From Gymnorhina tibicen (lineage: Eukaryota > Chordata > Aves > Passeriformes > Artamidae): a stretch of 64,000 nucleotides of DNA. The stretch is taken from assembly GCA_013399875.1 (NCBI GenBank), contig VXAZ01006903.1:1-64000 (forward strand), read 5' to 3'. Both the position numbers and the translations under genes were made by a program. Shown here piece after piece: positions 33,607 to 45,714 of the stretch. Positions within the stretch are counted from its first letter, which is position 1. Every line of letters begins with the position of its first letter. Under the pieces are notes generated by a model. The model saw nothing but the letters and a program-made list of their open reading frames with translations, did no database searches and had not been told where the DNA came from.

Positions 33607-35935
33607 TAAAGAAAAGGAAAAGTGTCTGGTATAGCTGATGTCAACTCAATATAAAGACACATTTGAATATTGCTTGGGTTTTTATTCCAAACAGAACATT
33701 ATTTGTGTAAAGTCACAGGGAGAAATGGGACACTTCAACGTGTCTTACATTACTTTCCTGTGATTATTGCCAATGGTGTGGCTTCTGCATCACCACAATC
33801 CTTTTTTTCCCCAACACAACCTCGTAAGTCAATATGGAACACAAAACTCTGAAAGAGCAGCAAGTTAAAACATTTGTCTGACCGCTAGAGCAAATTAGGG
33901 TAATTATTACAAAATTAAGGGCTGTTTTACTGATAGAGTTGAGAAGTGATTTTTTAAAATTACACTTCCTTGTGGAAAGTGTGTTGTATTGTCCGAAACC
34001 TTTAAGCATTCCCAGAAAAAGTAGTGTTTTGCACTAAGTGGGGCCAGAACAGGCAGGACTAAGCATGTAACTCTTTGTCACTTCATCTTTTCAACTCCCC
34101 GTTGCCCTTTGCTTGCAGAGCACTCCCCAGGCGCTGAGTGCGACAGAAAATTCAGCGCTCCTTAAATCTCCAATAAAGAGCCCAAACCTGTGAGGCTCTG
34201 GGTCAGTGTGATCACGGGTAAGGGAATGTAAAGCCCCAAGGGCTGAGGGGGTGAAATGGGCTCTGGATGCTCCTTGGTCAGGGCTGTAGGGCTGAACCCC
34301 AGCAGAAAGAGCTTTTTGGGGTCCAGTGGGACAGCCCCACACTGCACAACGCCAGGAGAGATTGACCAAGGGAAGAGGGGGTCAGGGTAGACCCCAGTTC
34401 AGATCAGAAAGTCAAGAAAAAGTATTTTTTAAATTCCTAAACTGACCTTTCTAAGGGTATTTGGGAACTGAAGCCTCTCTTCCTAGGAGAAAAATTTCTC
34501 CTGGCAGAGAGGATTGTGGTTTCAGGTACAAATACTCACATTTTTCCCAAGTCCAAGCTGGTTATTCTCTCTGTGAATAACAGCAGCTGAGGAATTACCA
34601 AAGCCTCTCCGCAGACTCGTGGTGGGCAATACCTCAACTTCCTAAAGGAAGGAAAAGTAGAAGTTCCTTTAAAGTCAGAAACTCAGTTATTATTTTCCTT
34701 AAACTCAATAAGGAACTATGTTGAAAGGTTTTCTTGAAGCAAATTGAAAGACGGCTCCTCCCAGGGCCTCGGCAGTTCAATAGCCTAATCTTTGACCTTT
34801 CATTTCATGAAGAGCTTCAGTGTAGATTTTTTAGGAATAAATGAATCTCAAGTTCACTGCGGGGTGGTTTTTTGGTTTTTTTTTTGGTCGGAAAACTATT
34901 CCTGTGCTTTAACATAGGTGGCAATTTGCTTCTTGAGGAAAAAGCAAAGCAGATTACAAAAAACCACATATTTGAAATTATTTGTTTGGGGAATAACATA
35001 TCATCTGTGCTCAGCAGCACATTTCTGCACTCCTGATATGTATGTGTGAAGTCCTTTAATCAGCACGTTTCACACACACTTTTGTTCAGCTCTACTTTAG
35101 ATGGTTAAATAGGTAGTTTGTAATTTGGGTTGGTTGTTTTTTTCTGTTTAGTGCATATTTTGTCATAATCATCAGTGCTGGAATCCACTAGAAAAGGAAA
35201 ATAAATTGCAATATACTGAAAAGCTTTTGCTGTTGGGAGTCTCCGTTTTTTTACATAATAATTGTGCCTTTTATTCTGAGCTCTATACATCTCTAGGTGG
35301 TAAAAAAGAACGAATAACAGAAGGAAGGAGGTTTTGTGGGGTTTTTTGCGTGCAAGGCTGCTGCTTCTGGCTAACTCCAGGACATACACAGTTAAGTGAA
35401 TTAGTAGATGTTGCCCTTTTCCATAGCAACTTTAAAGAAAGTAATTGAGATTCACAGCAGGGGGAAGCCACAGTGGTTGGGCAGATAAGGGCACTCCTCA
35501 GAGCTAAAAGAGGAGCTGATGCCTGGAACTGTCCGTGATCCACCAAAGCAGAGAGCCATTGCACTCAAGAACATAAAAGCATAAAAATTGAAAATATGAG
35601 CTCATAATAATAATGACTGGAGTAACATCAGCACACAAATACAGCATAACTGGGGGTAAAATCGCGTTTGTTTTTTTTTTTTACCTAATGGCTCAGTAAA
35701 TGTATTATTACCATCTCTAGGAAATGACCTTGGGTCTTACTCCAAATATTCCTGTCCACCACTGCAATCCTGGCCTCTTGGGCTTGTTATTGGCTTGTTG
35801 TGTGAGAGCTCCTTGTCACATCTCTTGGTACAACCTGCACTTCACTGGGGACAAACAGCCTAAAAATACAGGCGTGGAGTCAAAAGAGAAGCCCAGAATG
35901 ACAGTCGGGTCCATTATGGGGTTGCACTGAAGAAA
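33607..35935. other. unique sequence with an unrecognised GC-rich block
   Basis: A GC-rich block at about 34095-34400 contains AATAAA at 34172-34177 followed by GAGCCC, as in some retroviral U5 regions. I could not match it to a known LTR. The rest is A+T-rich. Confidence 0.4.
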
Positions 35936-36214
35936 TGACACAGAACAAGAGGAAGTGGCCTCAAGCTGCACCAGGGAAAGTTTAGATTTGATATCAGGAA
36001 AAAAAATTCTTCACAGGAAGGATTGTCAAGCATTGGCACAGGCTGCCTAGGGTGGCGGTGGAGCCACCATGCCTGGAAGTGTTAGGAAACATCTGGATTT
36101 GACACCTGGGGCCGTGGGTTAGTGGTGAACATGGTGATGGTGCTGGTTGGTGGCCGGACTTGGTGGATAAAGTTCCTTTCCAGCCTTAACGATTTTGTGG
36201 TTCCACCCTACGAT
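35936..36214 (+). mobile_element. CR1 3' fragment, type V
   Basis: Sense: 'gaggaagtggcctcaagctg', 'caccagggaaagtttagatt', 'gcacaggctgcctagggtgg', 'gggttagtggtgaacatggt' and 'ggccggacttggtggataaa', ending 'aacgattttgtggttccacc'. Strongly diverged, so an old copy. Confidence 0.92.
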
Positions 36215-37879
36215 TGTAAAAGCAGCCTTGAGAACTGCGAAAAGGCCGCTTTTAAAGCTTGCCAAAAAGGAAAGAGAAAGCAGCTAAGAGAAAGCAAACC
36301 AAGACACAAACAGCCCTATAGGGCAGCTGCCCTGGCCTGGGATACTCATTCCCGGCAGGATTGGGCACTACAGAGTCTGGGAAAGGGCAGCCAAGCCTTG
36401 AGAACCACCTACAACTGAATCGTCTTCTAAAGGAGACAATCTCAAACCGGGAAGGGAGGGAGAGGAAAGAAAATGTTCCCTTCAGTTTTGGCTCCCTTCC
36501 TCAGCAAGCCCTGGAGCCTGAGGTGTCTGACCCCAGCACCCGAAGCCATCGAGAAGGTGGCAGTGCTCTGGGGAAAAGCAGGGCCAGCTGGCTCTGGGAA
36601 TTCTCTGAGGGGCTTTGTTCCTCCTTGCCCCTTCCCAGAACACTCTGTAGGCCCCGTGAGGAGAAAAATTTGTCTGTCCCGTGAGGATTTCTCAGCCTTC
36701 ATTCCCTGCTCATTGAGGACGGCCTTTAGCTGTCCATCCCCTCCCACGTCACAGCGCTCAAACTCCTGGCCCTGCAGTGTCCCTGGGAATACCTGAGATA
36801 CCCCTTACCCCGCCTGATGCCCTGCACTCCTCCTTCCAAACCAAAACGTTTGTGATTTGTAGAAAGAAAAGGCTTGGAATCCCTAATCTGAATTTATATC
36901 AGTGAAAAAGCCAGGATTTAATGGCTGAATAATTTCGGTGAGCTTTGGATCTGACCACTCACCCAATGAAAATGTTACACAGGGTTTTTATGAATTTAGA
37001 ACCTCTTGCCATGAGGCTCAAAGCTCTCCTTCTAAAAATTCCAGAGATTAAATCTCTCTCCTGCCTTTGCTTTCATATTAGAAAGACGGAATCAAGTGCA
37101 TATTTTAAAAAAACAAAGTGCTGTAAAATAAGCAGAATGGTTTGCCTGTAATAGAAACCTTTCCTCCAAAATCTAACACTCAATTACACAAGACCAAAAG
37201 TGATAAAGTCTCTCAGAATAAAAGTTTATTTAAGTTTCCAAAAGATGCTGCTCTAATGTAGGAGAGAGAAAGGAAGTGAGTAGTTAAAATACAAAACCTA
37301 AGCCTTGGATGAAACATTTTTAATGATAAATTTATCTGAAAAAAGGTCTTATGAAAAACAGTGACATTTTTCAGTGACTTGCCTTGAAGTGTGATGAATC
37401 ATTGAAAAGAGAAAAAAAAGTATGGAAAAATAAGTACAAAATAATTAATTAGTCCTGGGTATTTTGCAGAGATTTGTTCAAATGGAAGCAATAATTAAAA
37501 ATTAATGCATACAAAAATCTTTATATTTATTATAAAGAAAGGGAGATGGGGGTGACAATCTTATCAAATGCTTAAATAAATTAAAATAAGGCTCAAAACC
37601 ATGTAAAGATGGAAAAGAAAGAATGAAAGTATGAAAATAGCAGTCACACTCTGCAGCTGATTGGAAAACCAAGTTCACAAATTAAGCATTATGACTTACA
37701 GGATCAAGAAGTTGGAAAATTGACTGTGATTGACGCAGTCCTTAATCAAGACAAATATTGCTCCACGTTAGAAAAAGCTTCAATTTCCTAAGTAAAAGTC
37801 TTGTGTCCCCAGTGGAATAGAAGATTTTAAGAACCTGTAAATAACATTAAACTTTATCAAAATGAAATAGTTTATTAGA
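36215..37879. other. unrecognised sequence, GC-rich then A+T-rich
   Basis: 36430-36840 is GC-rich with overlapping frames of 101-107 codons on both strands and no recognisable domain. The remainder is A+T-rich. Confidence 0.4.
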
Positions 37880-38303
37880 TGGATGAAGCACCTCTGCTGT
37901 GAGGAAAGGCTGAGAAAATTTGGATTGTTCAGCCTGGAGAGGAGAAGCTTCAGGGTGACCTCGTTGTGGCCTTCCAGGACATGAAGGAGCTGACAGAAAA
38001 CATGGACAGAGACAATTTAAAAGGGCCTGGAGGGGCAGGACAAGGGGGAATGGCCTCCCACTACACAGGGCAGGTTTAGATGGGATATTGGGAAGGAATT
38101 ATTCCCTGTGGGGGTGGGGAGGCCCTGGCACAGGGTGCTCAGAGAAGCTGTGGCTGCCCCTGGATCCCTGGCAGTGTCCAAGGCCAGGCTGGACAGGGCT
38201 TGGAGCACCCTGGGCTAGTGGAAGGTGTCCCTGCCCATGGCAGGGGGTGGCACTGGGTGGGTTTTGAGGTCTCTTCCAACCCAAATCATTCTGGGATTCT
38301 CCA
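37880..38303 (+). mobile_element. CR1 3' segment, type I
   Basis: Sense, about 424 bp: 'gaggaaaggctgagaaaatt' (end of ORF2), 'ttcagcctggagaggagaag', 'gtgacctcgttgtggccttc', 'tgggatattgggaaggaatt', 'gaggccctggcacagggtgc', 'ggctgtggctgcccctggat'-type sequence and 'ggaaggtgtccctgcccatg', ending 'cccaaatcattctgggattc'. Closest relative here is the copy at 57.5 kb. Confidence 0.95.
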
Positions 38304-39299
38304 ATTATTTATTTTCTTTCCCTCCCATTCCCAGTGATGCAGCACAACTTCTGCTGTACCAGCACAGCGTCCAGGACCCACATGGGTTTAGCTCAAGCTT
38401 AACTTCAAGCCTATGGTCTGGTTTTAGTGCTGTTTTGGCAGACTGTGGCAGGTTGCTTTTTTCCCCTAGAGGCACAAAATGATGGCGTTTAAGCTCTACC
38501 TCCTGTAACCAGACTGAAGAACCCCTGTGTTTCTGTTTGTGCCTGTTGTCCCTTGTCCCTTGTCACTAGGCAATTTCAGCTTCATGGAAAGAATTTGGTC
38601 AGGGCTCAGAATTAGGAACCTCTTTGTAAAAACAAGTCAAACTTCTCACAAAAATACCTGATGAGGTTTTATTATCAAAAAAAGATTAAACACAACTTGA
38701 CTTAGATCTGAATCCATGGAGCCATATTCCGAGGGGCTAGAGGGGAATAGTTAAAACAATAATGAGGAACATTATGAGTTTATTCAGCTGTTTCAATTTC
38801 TTAATTAGATGTCATAGTTGATTGCAGTAGGTTCAGGATGTTCTGTGTTCTCCACACTAAAACTTCTGATGAAACAATCATTTTAATTATCTTTTTCTGC
38901 ATTGTTGCTCTGATTTCTGTGTGAAGTTATTGGACATAAAGCCAATTTTTAAAATGGAGATAACTCTATTAATTTATGGATGTGTGTGTGTAGAATTGAT
39001 TTGATTTCCAAAATAACTACAGTTACGGAGAGATGCACTGACAAATACCCCAAAGTCTCAGTGTGTCTGGAATACAGCCAACGCTTCTTCCACCCTCTCC
39101 CCATGAAACTGGAATTGCACAGACTCTTCCTCCATATCTAAATCATTTCATCTTGCGGGCAGAAACAAAGCTTTGTTTGTCCTGATCAACAGTATCTATG
39201 ATCTTCTTGATTTCTCCCACTGTAAGTAATTAATAAAATAAATTATAATTTAAAATAAGAGGCAGGGGGGGTGTGAATTCCTTTTCCCTCTGCTACAGG
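38304..39299. other. start of a CR1-free interval
   Basis: No repeat or gene recognised. Opens a stretch of about 5 kb without CR1. Confidence 0.5.
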
Positions 39300-39700
39300 T
39301 CCTGAAAGTCGCAAAGGAATTCTTTTCTCTTCACCCTCTTCCCATGACCTGCCATCTTTTCCCGGCGTGCAGTTGCCGGGAACTGCAGCACCCGAGCAGA
39401 TGGAGCCCCTGCAAGGTCTGAAATTCACCCCGCGTTTGTGCCGGGCGTCGGTTTCGGCCGAGTGAAAGCAAAGCACCCCCGCGCCCTCTGGTCCTGCCCG
39501 GTGTGCCAGCCCTGCCTTCAGAGCCAATTAACAGGAAGCTCCTCACATCCCAAATTAGGGCCCGGAGGAAGGGTGGTGGGGGTTTGGTCGCTGCAGAGAA
39601 GGATGTTTCATTTCCCTTTCACGCGAAAGAGGCGCTCCCCTGACCTGAACCCCAGAACTCAAGGCAGAGCCAGGAGCTGCAAATCTGCGACGGAGGGGTT
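39300..39700. promoter_or_regulatory. small CpG-enriched patch
   Basis: About 400 bp with clustered CpGs (ttcccggcgtgcagttgccg; ccccgcgtttgtgccgggcg; tcggtttcggccgag) in otherwise A+T-rich, repeat-free DNA. It could be a CpG-island promoter, an enhancer or an old LTR. Overlapping open frames have no recognisable domain. Confidence 0.35.
39481..39494 (-). promoter_or_regulatory. CTCF-like motif 3
   Basis: The minus strand reads GGACCAGAGGGCGC, matching 12 of 14 positions of the CTCF core CCASYAGRKGGCRS, inside the CpG-enriched patch. Same orientation as the pair at 6.6 kb. Confidence 0.4.
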
Positions 39701-40316
39701 TAGCACGTACCCAAAATGTGCATTAAAAACCAGTGCTGGCGCCGCTGGAGACCAAAGGGAATGTGTCAGATTCAATGCATTCAGCTTTGGCTTCCTTTGA
39801 TGATTGAAATAATTGGGCAGGTTTAGAAGAGGAAAAAAAAAACGTGGAATAGGTCTTTTTTTTCTTTAATAGTAGCATTTTATCTCAGAAAAATGAGCGT
39901 GTGTTCAGGGAGGGACGACAGCAAATTGCGAGGATGGTCTCGATCTTACGCTGCTGAAACAAGGGAAATCAAAGACAAAAATTTAATCAGTCCTGAAAAA
40001 CCGAACTGACGAAACTTGTACGGCAACAAGATAGGAGGAAAATTGAAGAGATATTTGGGGCCAGAAAAAATTATGCATTAAAAGCTATTTAGAACACAAA
40101 TTTCATTCTGTGTGAAACACTGCGATTTAAGGTTTCTGAAAAGCAAAATCCGAATTTTTTTGGAATTCCGTGGATAGTCTGAATTGATTCGGTACCATTG
40201 AAAATCTCATTACATAAAATAACAAATAGAGTTTTATAAATATTTCAGCTTTTTCATGTATATGTATAAAATGTCAAAATTTTTTGTACATGTAAAGTTT
40301 TTTAGACATATAAAGT
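39701..40316. other. unique A+T-rich sequence
   Basis: No recognised feature. Confidence 0.5.
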
Positions 40317-40352
40317 TTTTCTAGAAATAGAATTTTCTAGAAATAAATTTTT
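40317..40352. repeat. short tandem TTTTCTAGAAATA repeat
   Basis: Two near-identical units, TTTTCTAGAAATAGAA and TTTTCTAGAAATAAAT, then a decayed third, in an A+T-rich stretch that also repeats 'catataaa' and 'tcaaaatttttt' words (40250-40380). Confidence 0.7.
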
Positions 40353-43213
40353 CTATGCATATAAAACATCAAAATTTTTATAGTGCCAGATATCATCTGC
40401 CATAAATCAAAATCTACCTTTTTTATCCTGATGAGCAATCTAAGAGAAAGCTAAGCCAAACAGACCTTTTTATTGCCAAATTAGTGAAAGGAAACGAAGG
40501 AAAACACACTTTTCAATATTCCTTTTGTATTTGCTAAAGCAATCCTGGTACCTAAAAACTTTTTTGGTTTTAATGAAATTCCATTTTCCAATGAAAAGTT
40601 TTGTGGGTTTTTTTCAGATATGCTTTGGTTATCAGAATGTACATTCCCGCCGTGGACAAGTTATTCCAAACACATCCTGTTGATGCCTGTATATTCAAGT
40701 AAGTCAGAAAATGTCATTGTCAGATTGTTCCAGTCAACAAATTAGGCGGGTTACACTTATTTTTCTACACAACAAACAAACAAACAAATAAATTTTAAAA
40801 ATATATAAATAAAGATGTCATGTGATTTAGCCTTGGGTGATGAAGAACTGAAGTAAATAAATAGCTGTTGAGTCAGGGCTCTCTTCAGTGCTTCAGGATT
40901 TTTCCAATTACCCTCCCGTAGTGCAGTTCACAATGGAAGTGTTTTATTTTGGTTATTTTAAAGCAAAAATAGTGAAGCTCGTTAAATACAGGAGCCCCAG
41001 ACTGAGCCTGTGGAGCCGAGCATGTGGAACTTCAGAAACAGAGCATGTGTGGCACGGAACAGAGAACACTTTTGATATTTGATATCGTAAGGCTTTACAA
41101 GGTTTAAATCACCTGATCAGTTTGCTAAAACATCTTAACAAGATATTTTTGGGGGAGATTCTCAAAGTCGGTGAAAGTCAAACTCTTCTCAGCACCAGCT
41201 GGGTTTAAGTTCCATCTCCTACTTGTTCCTTGTGAAGATTCCTTTCCTATCTTTCACTCAAAAGGCCTGTATTCCTTTAATGTAGGTATTTCATGTTCCT
41301 CGATTGCTATGTGATCTCTCAGGCTAAGACCGAGTGAAAATTCAACATTGAAAAAATGGGAAAAATCACTGCATTGAAAATTTTCGTAGAACAAAAAAAA
41401 AAGTGAAAGCAAAAAATTTGGGGCTGGGGCTTCAAGTCCGTGTGATACTTAAGGGAAATGGCCCACTGGTCTGCACATCCACAGCTTTCGGTGTTAATAG
41501 GATCATAATGCCCTTCTCACACTGAGGAAAACGAGCCGCAACCTTTTCTGCAAAAATAATCTTCTCAAAGAAATCAGCTTTCTGTTTATTTAGTTACTTA
41601 TTCAGTGATTATGATGATGATGATGATGATTTGGTGATTTATTTTCCCGATTAGCAATCATTCCTCTTTAGAAAGAGAGATAAAACCCATTCTAGTGGGC
41701 AATTAGGACTTCAATCTGCTCTGTGGAGAAAATGTTCCTCTTTCCCAACTCATAATTTAACTAATGGCTTTGTAAGAGGGTCTTTTTTTTGTATTAACCA
41801 TTGCGCATTTTCATTTTACAGATATATATTTATGTCGTCGTGTTGCTGAATTCTTGCATTGTGTGAGACCTTGTGATGAGGACCACTGTCTCTGCTACGC
41901 TTCACGGTTCCTTCCTTTAAAAAGAAATTAACATTCTTTCTCCTCGTCTCATTGAAAATCTCCCGTGACAAACTTACAGTCAATTATTTTTTGTTTGCCC
42001 TGATCTTCTTAATTGCTAAACACCCCAATGAAAAGAGCACGGCACAGAGATCCTTCAAAACGTCAAGCAGGTAGTTCGTGAAAATTAATAAATTCCCCGC
42101 ATTTGTGATATTTTCCCATCCTGCAAACCCACAGGAATGCTCATTGTCCAAAAGGAATTTACCTTGAGGAGTAAAGGAATAAATTGTTAACCAGTGCGTA
42201 TTAATTAGGGTTTTATTAATAAGCTAAACCAAACCAAAAGCAGTGTCTCAAGTATTGTGTGGCTCTACGTGTGAAACGTGATTTACAGGACATATGGAAG
42301 ACTTCTTGTAGAATTTCTGACAGAAATGTTCAAATTAATGGATTCACAGGGATGATTTTCAAACTATTATAGCCCATAAATGTGGCTGTAGTCAGTGTCA
42401 CAGGGTTTTACCTGCATACATATTTATCTGGAAAGCTAATCTGCTTTGATTTATCATTTTAAGCAGTTTAAAATATCGCCTCCTAAAGCTTTTAACATTT
42501 CTGTGAACAAAAGCATTAACTTTTCCTCTAAAGCTGTGATGATTTATCACGTAAGCCTGCTTGTGACTCTATTATCCCCTTGATATATGAAGGAGGTGCA
42601 CCTTAAAATCCCATTAATACCCCGTGCCGTTGATAAAATAGAGTCTTTGAGCTTACAAATCACCGGCGAGCAAAAACAATCGTGCTCTGTAGCCTCACTC
42701 TGGGAATCCTTATTTTGTCGTGCTCCACCACAAGTGCTGAGCAAACGAGAAACAAGCCAAGGCTTTGTGCTGAGCTCCCTGAAAGTGTAAGAAAGGGCAA
42801 GGAGTCCCACACGGCTGCGTAGGATCGGCCTGGGCACCGGGGTTTTCCTCTTGGAATCCGATCCTGCCTCACAAGGTCTGCTGCGTGCCGCCGGCTGGGA
42901 TGGATTTACTGTTCTGGTCATTAACAACTGCTCTGATCCCAGTTCTGCCAAAGGTAAAATAACAGCAGGGGTGTTCCTGGAGATGTGTGGGCAGCTCTGA
43001 CTCAGCGATGATTTTCTGCTCTTGGGTGTCTGTGAAGAAAAGTCCTGTGAAAGGGCTTTTGAAAATCACCGAAACAGAGATGAACTCTCCTGAATAAACG
43101 AGCAAACACAAGACAGTGGATGTATGAAGCGTTTAAGTAAAGAAAAACAAACAAACAAATAAGCACATAAAGGGGCAGGGTAAAAACAACCTGGGCTAAT
43201 AGAAAATGTGGGT
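40353..43213. other. CR1-free unique sequence
   Basis: About 2.9 kb with no recognised mobile element. Contains (ATG)n at 41611-41630. 42547-42951 has an antisense open frame of 134 codons with no domain. Confidence 0.5.
41611..41630. repeat. (ATG)n trinucleotide microsatellite
   Basis: Nearly seven perfect units (20 bp). Confidence 0.9.
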
Positions 43214-43252
43214 GATTTTTTTTTAAACGATTGCTACCAATTTATGATTGAT
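43214..43252 (+). repeat. unnamed dispersed repeat, copy 1
   Basis: GA, T9, then AAACGATTGCTACCAA and TTTATGATTGAT. Matches 45381-45421 at 25 of 28 positions after the T run. Family unknown. Confidence 0.65.
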
Positions 43253-43324
43253 TATCAATCATTCAGCAAAAAAGGAGTTGCCTCTATTTTCTCATTAGCA
43301 ACCCACACGTACAGTTTCATTCTC

Positions 43325-43405
43325 CTCCACCTCCAGAGCCTTCCCTGCTCCTGCTGGAATAACCCCGGCTCCCTCAGGCTCTCCTGGGGCACACAGCCCA
43401 CCCCA
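43325..43405 (-). mobile_element. degraded CR1 fragment (tentative)
   Basis: 'tgctggaataaccccggctc' and 'cctcaggctctcctggggca' resemble the antisense CR1 segment with 'ccagctccctcagcc'. Highly diverged. Confidence 0.35.
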
Positions 43406-43421
43406 GGAGCAGCTCGATGGC

Positions 43422-43556
43422 TGTGGTGGGTTTGACCCTTGCTGGACACCACCCTATCACTCACCTCCTCAGCAGGACAGGGGGAGTGGGAACAAGGCTT
43501 GGAAAAAGCCCTCCTGGGTCAAGACAAAGGCAGTTCAATAAAGCAAAGCCTGTGAG
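43422..43556 (-). mobile_element. ERVL-type LTR fragment (3' end)
   Basis: Begins TGTGGTGGGTTTGACCCTTG, then 'cctatcactcacctcctcag', 'caggacagggggagtggg', 'tcctgggtcaagacaaaggc' and 'agttcaataaagcaaagcc'. This agrees with the antisense reading of the common avian ERVL LTR 3' end as I remember it (TGTGGTGGGTTGACCCTGGC and so on). Sense is therefore minus. Match is lost after about 43556; the moderately GC-rich sequence to about 43800 might be a decayed continuation. Confidence 0.8.
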
Positions 43557-45380
43557 GGATGACGAAGAGCGATGGCAGTTGCCATGGCAGCAGCCATCCT
43601 TCTCTTGGTGCTTCAGTGCAACCCACCTTGAGCTTCTGAAAAGATCCCTGCTCAAGCATCTCCTCTCCTGCTGCTGGAAGCTCCTCTGCTCCTGAACTCT
43701 GTCTCCAGGCATAGAAGGCTGGGAGACGTAGCAAGAGAGCCCCAGAGCTTGGAAGGCATTTATTATCTCTGTCTTCTGGCACTAAATCACCCTCCCTGCT
43801 CCCTGCAAGCCAATATTTCCCTTGCTCGTTCTTCTACTGATGATGGAGCAGTAACAGCTCTTCTTGCCCTTGAAACCCTTACAAATTTCAGCCCCAGCTG
43901 ATCTCTGGCTTTTCTAACGTTATCCCTCTATATCCATGGATTTCTCTCTCTCCTCTGTCATCTCTCCTCACATCCATCTCTTGCATCTCTGCCTTCCATC
44001 AGAGCTCAGCCTGCACTCCTTGCGCCCCAGAGCCAGCCTTGGGACACAGACACTCGGTTGGGATGCAGCAAAAAGTCTGAGTTTTGAGCTCATTTGCCAA
44101 ACAATTTTCTAGAGTGTCTAAAATCACAAACTGTTTTTCATTGGAGGAATATGCTCTTCAACCTCTTTCTCGCCGTGCAAAAATAATTCACTTCCAAACT
44201 CACACTGAGGACCAAAACTCACAAGTTAAATTTCAGTCCACAGTGGAACTCTTCTATTCTAATGAATATTTTTGAGTCCTATTAATTTTGCAATAGGTAT
44301 TTCCAAAGGTCACTGTAGTTAAGAGCTGAAACCTTGGCAAACTATGAGGTGGAAAGACCAGCTCTAACAAAGAGATGCAGAGAAGGGGTTGAGGTCCTGC
44401 AATCCCCTTATTCCTTAAATATCACTAAAATTACCCAAACCAAGAAGGTGCCTTGTTTTGGTTTGCAATTAGATGGTTTATGTTTATAACAGCAGTGCAC
44501 TTCGGTATTTTTCATTAAATTTGGAACACTGACTTCATTTGGAGACCTTTCAAGCCTTTCACTCAGTTATCCATCAAGCTGCACTACCCTGAGCTGTCAG
44601 GCAAAGCATGTAATGACTAAACTTTTCAAAAAAACAGATGTTAATGGCTCTTGACAGGGAAATATTTTCTTATCACAAAATTATGAGATGCCTTTAGGGC
44701 TGCTAGTGAGACATAAACAGCATTCATCAAACTTAATTCCTTTCTCATCTGATGCAGGAGCTGTGCAGGTTGCTCCCATTCTGTCCTTAGAACAGCTGTA
44801 TGTTAATGCAGGTTGCTGGCAATGATATAAAATGGGGGGAGGGGAAAAAAAGAATTTTAATAATTAAAATTAAAACTAAACTCGATTTTGGCTGGGGGGA
44901 GGGTGTGTTTTGTTCTGGCGGGATTTCTTTGTGGCAAGTGTTTTTTTACCATTCATCTAATGAAATTTGGGTGGAGTGGAGCTTTTAAATGAAGAACGGG
45001 TTCTTTTCCTTACAGACTTGCTCTTGCTTCACCACAGTTTATCATTCTTAGCATTGCTCCCTTGCATAGCTGGAAAAAATACAAATCCCTTCAGTCTAAA
45101 AATCACTGGGTAGAGTTCTTGGAGCTACTTATTATGCAGGAAGTCAGATGAGAAAGTCAGAGGTTGAGTCAGTTTAAAAGTGAGAAAATAGAATTTCGTA
45201 CCTACACGGGAATTTCCTTAAATAAACACTGATTCTCTCCTCAAAGGGGAAAAAAAAATGGGGTTTTACAAACAAAGAACAAAGGATAAATTATATTTTG
45301 CCTCTAGTATCAGGACTGCTACATTCCTGGGAACAGCTTAGTGAAGTTTAGTAATTTGTGATTTAGAGGAAATCAAGTCA
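43557..45380. other. unrecognised sequence, pyrimidine-rich then A+T-rich
   Basis: 43780-44060 is pyrimidine-rich on the plus strand. Two G-rich tracts lie at 44834-44844 and 44893-44903. No gene recognised. Confidence 0.4.
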
Positions 45381-45421
45381 GATTTTTTTGTTTAAATGAT
45401 TGCTAACAATTTATGATCGAT
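45381..45421 (+). repeat. unnamed dispersed repeat, copy 2
   Basis: GA, T7GT3, then AAATGATTGCTAACAA and TTTATGATCGAT. Partner of the copy at 43.2 kb, same orientation. Confidence 0.65.
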
Positions 45422-45596
45422 CGTGACTGAGCGAATTCTGTGTCTGAGTTTTGCCAGGTGAACAGACTAAGTGGAGTAATCCATTCTAGCACATCCCTGC
45501 TGAAGCACTGAAGCTTCCTGGGACGGTTTGATAATTATTTTGTTTAATTACGTGCAAGGCAGGAGTGATGTACAAACTTATTTAAGATCCAGGCAA

Positions 45597-45714
45597 TTGG
45601 CTGAGGTGTGGAGCCACCTGGGCTAGTGGAAGGTGTCCCTGCCCATGGCAGGGGGTGGCACTGGATGGGCTTTAAGGTCCCTTCCGCCCCAAACCATTCC
45701 ACGGGGATTTTATG
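45597..45714 (+). mobile_element. CR1 3' fragment, type I
   Basis: 'ggctgaggtgtggagccacc', 'gtggaaggtgtccctgccca', 'ggcactggatgggctttaag' and 'ccaaaccattccacggggat', tail TTTTATGA. About 118 bp. Confidence 0.9.
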
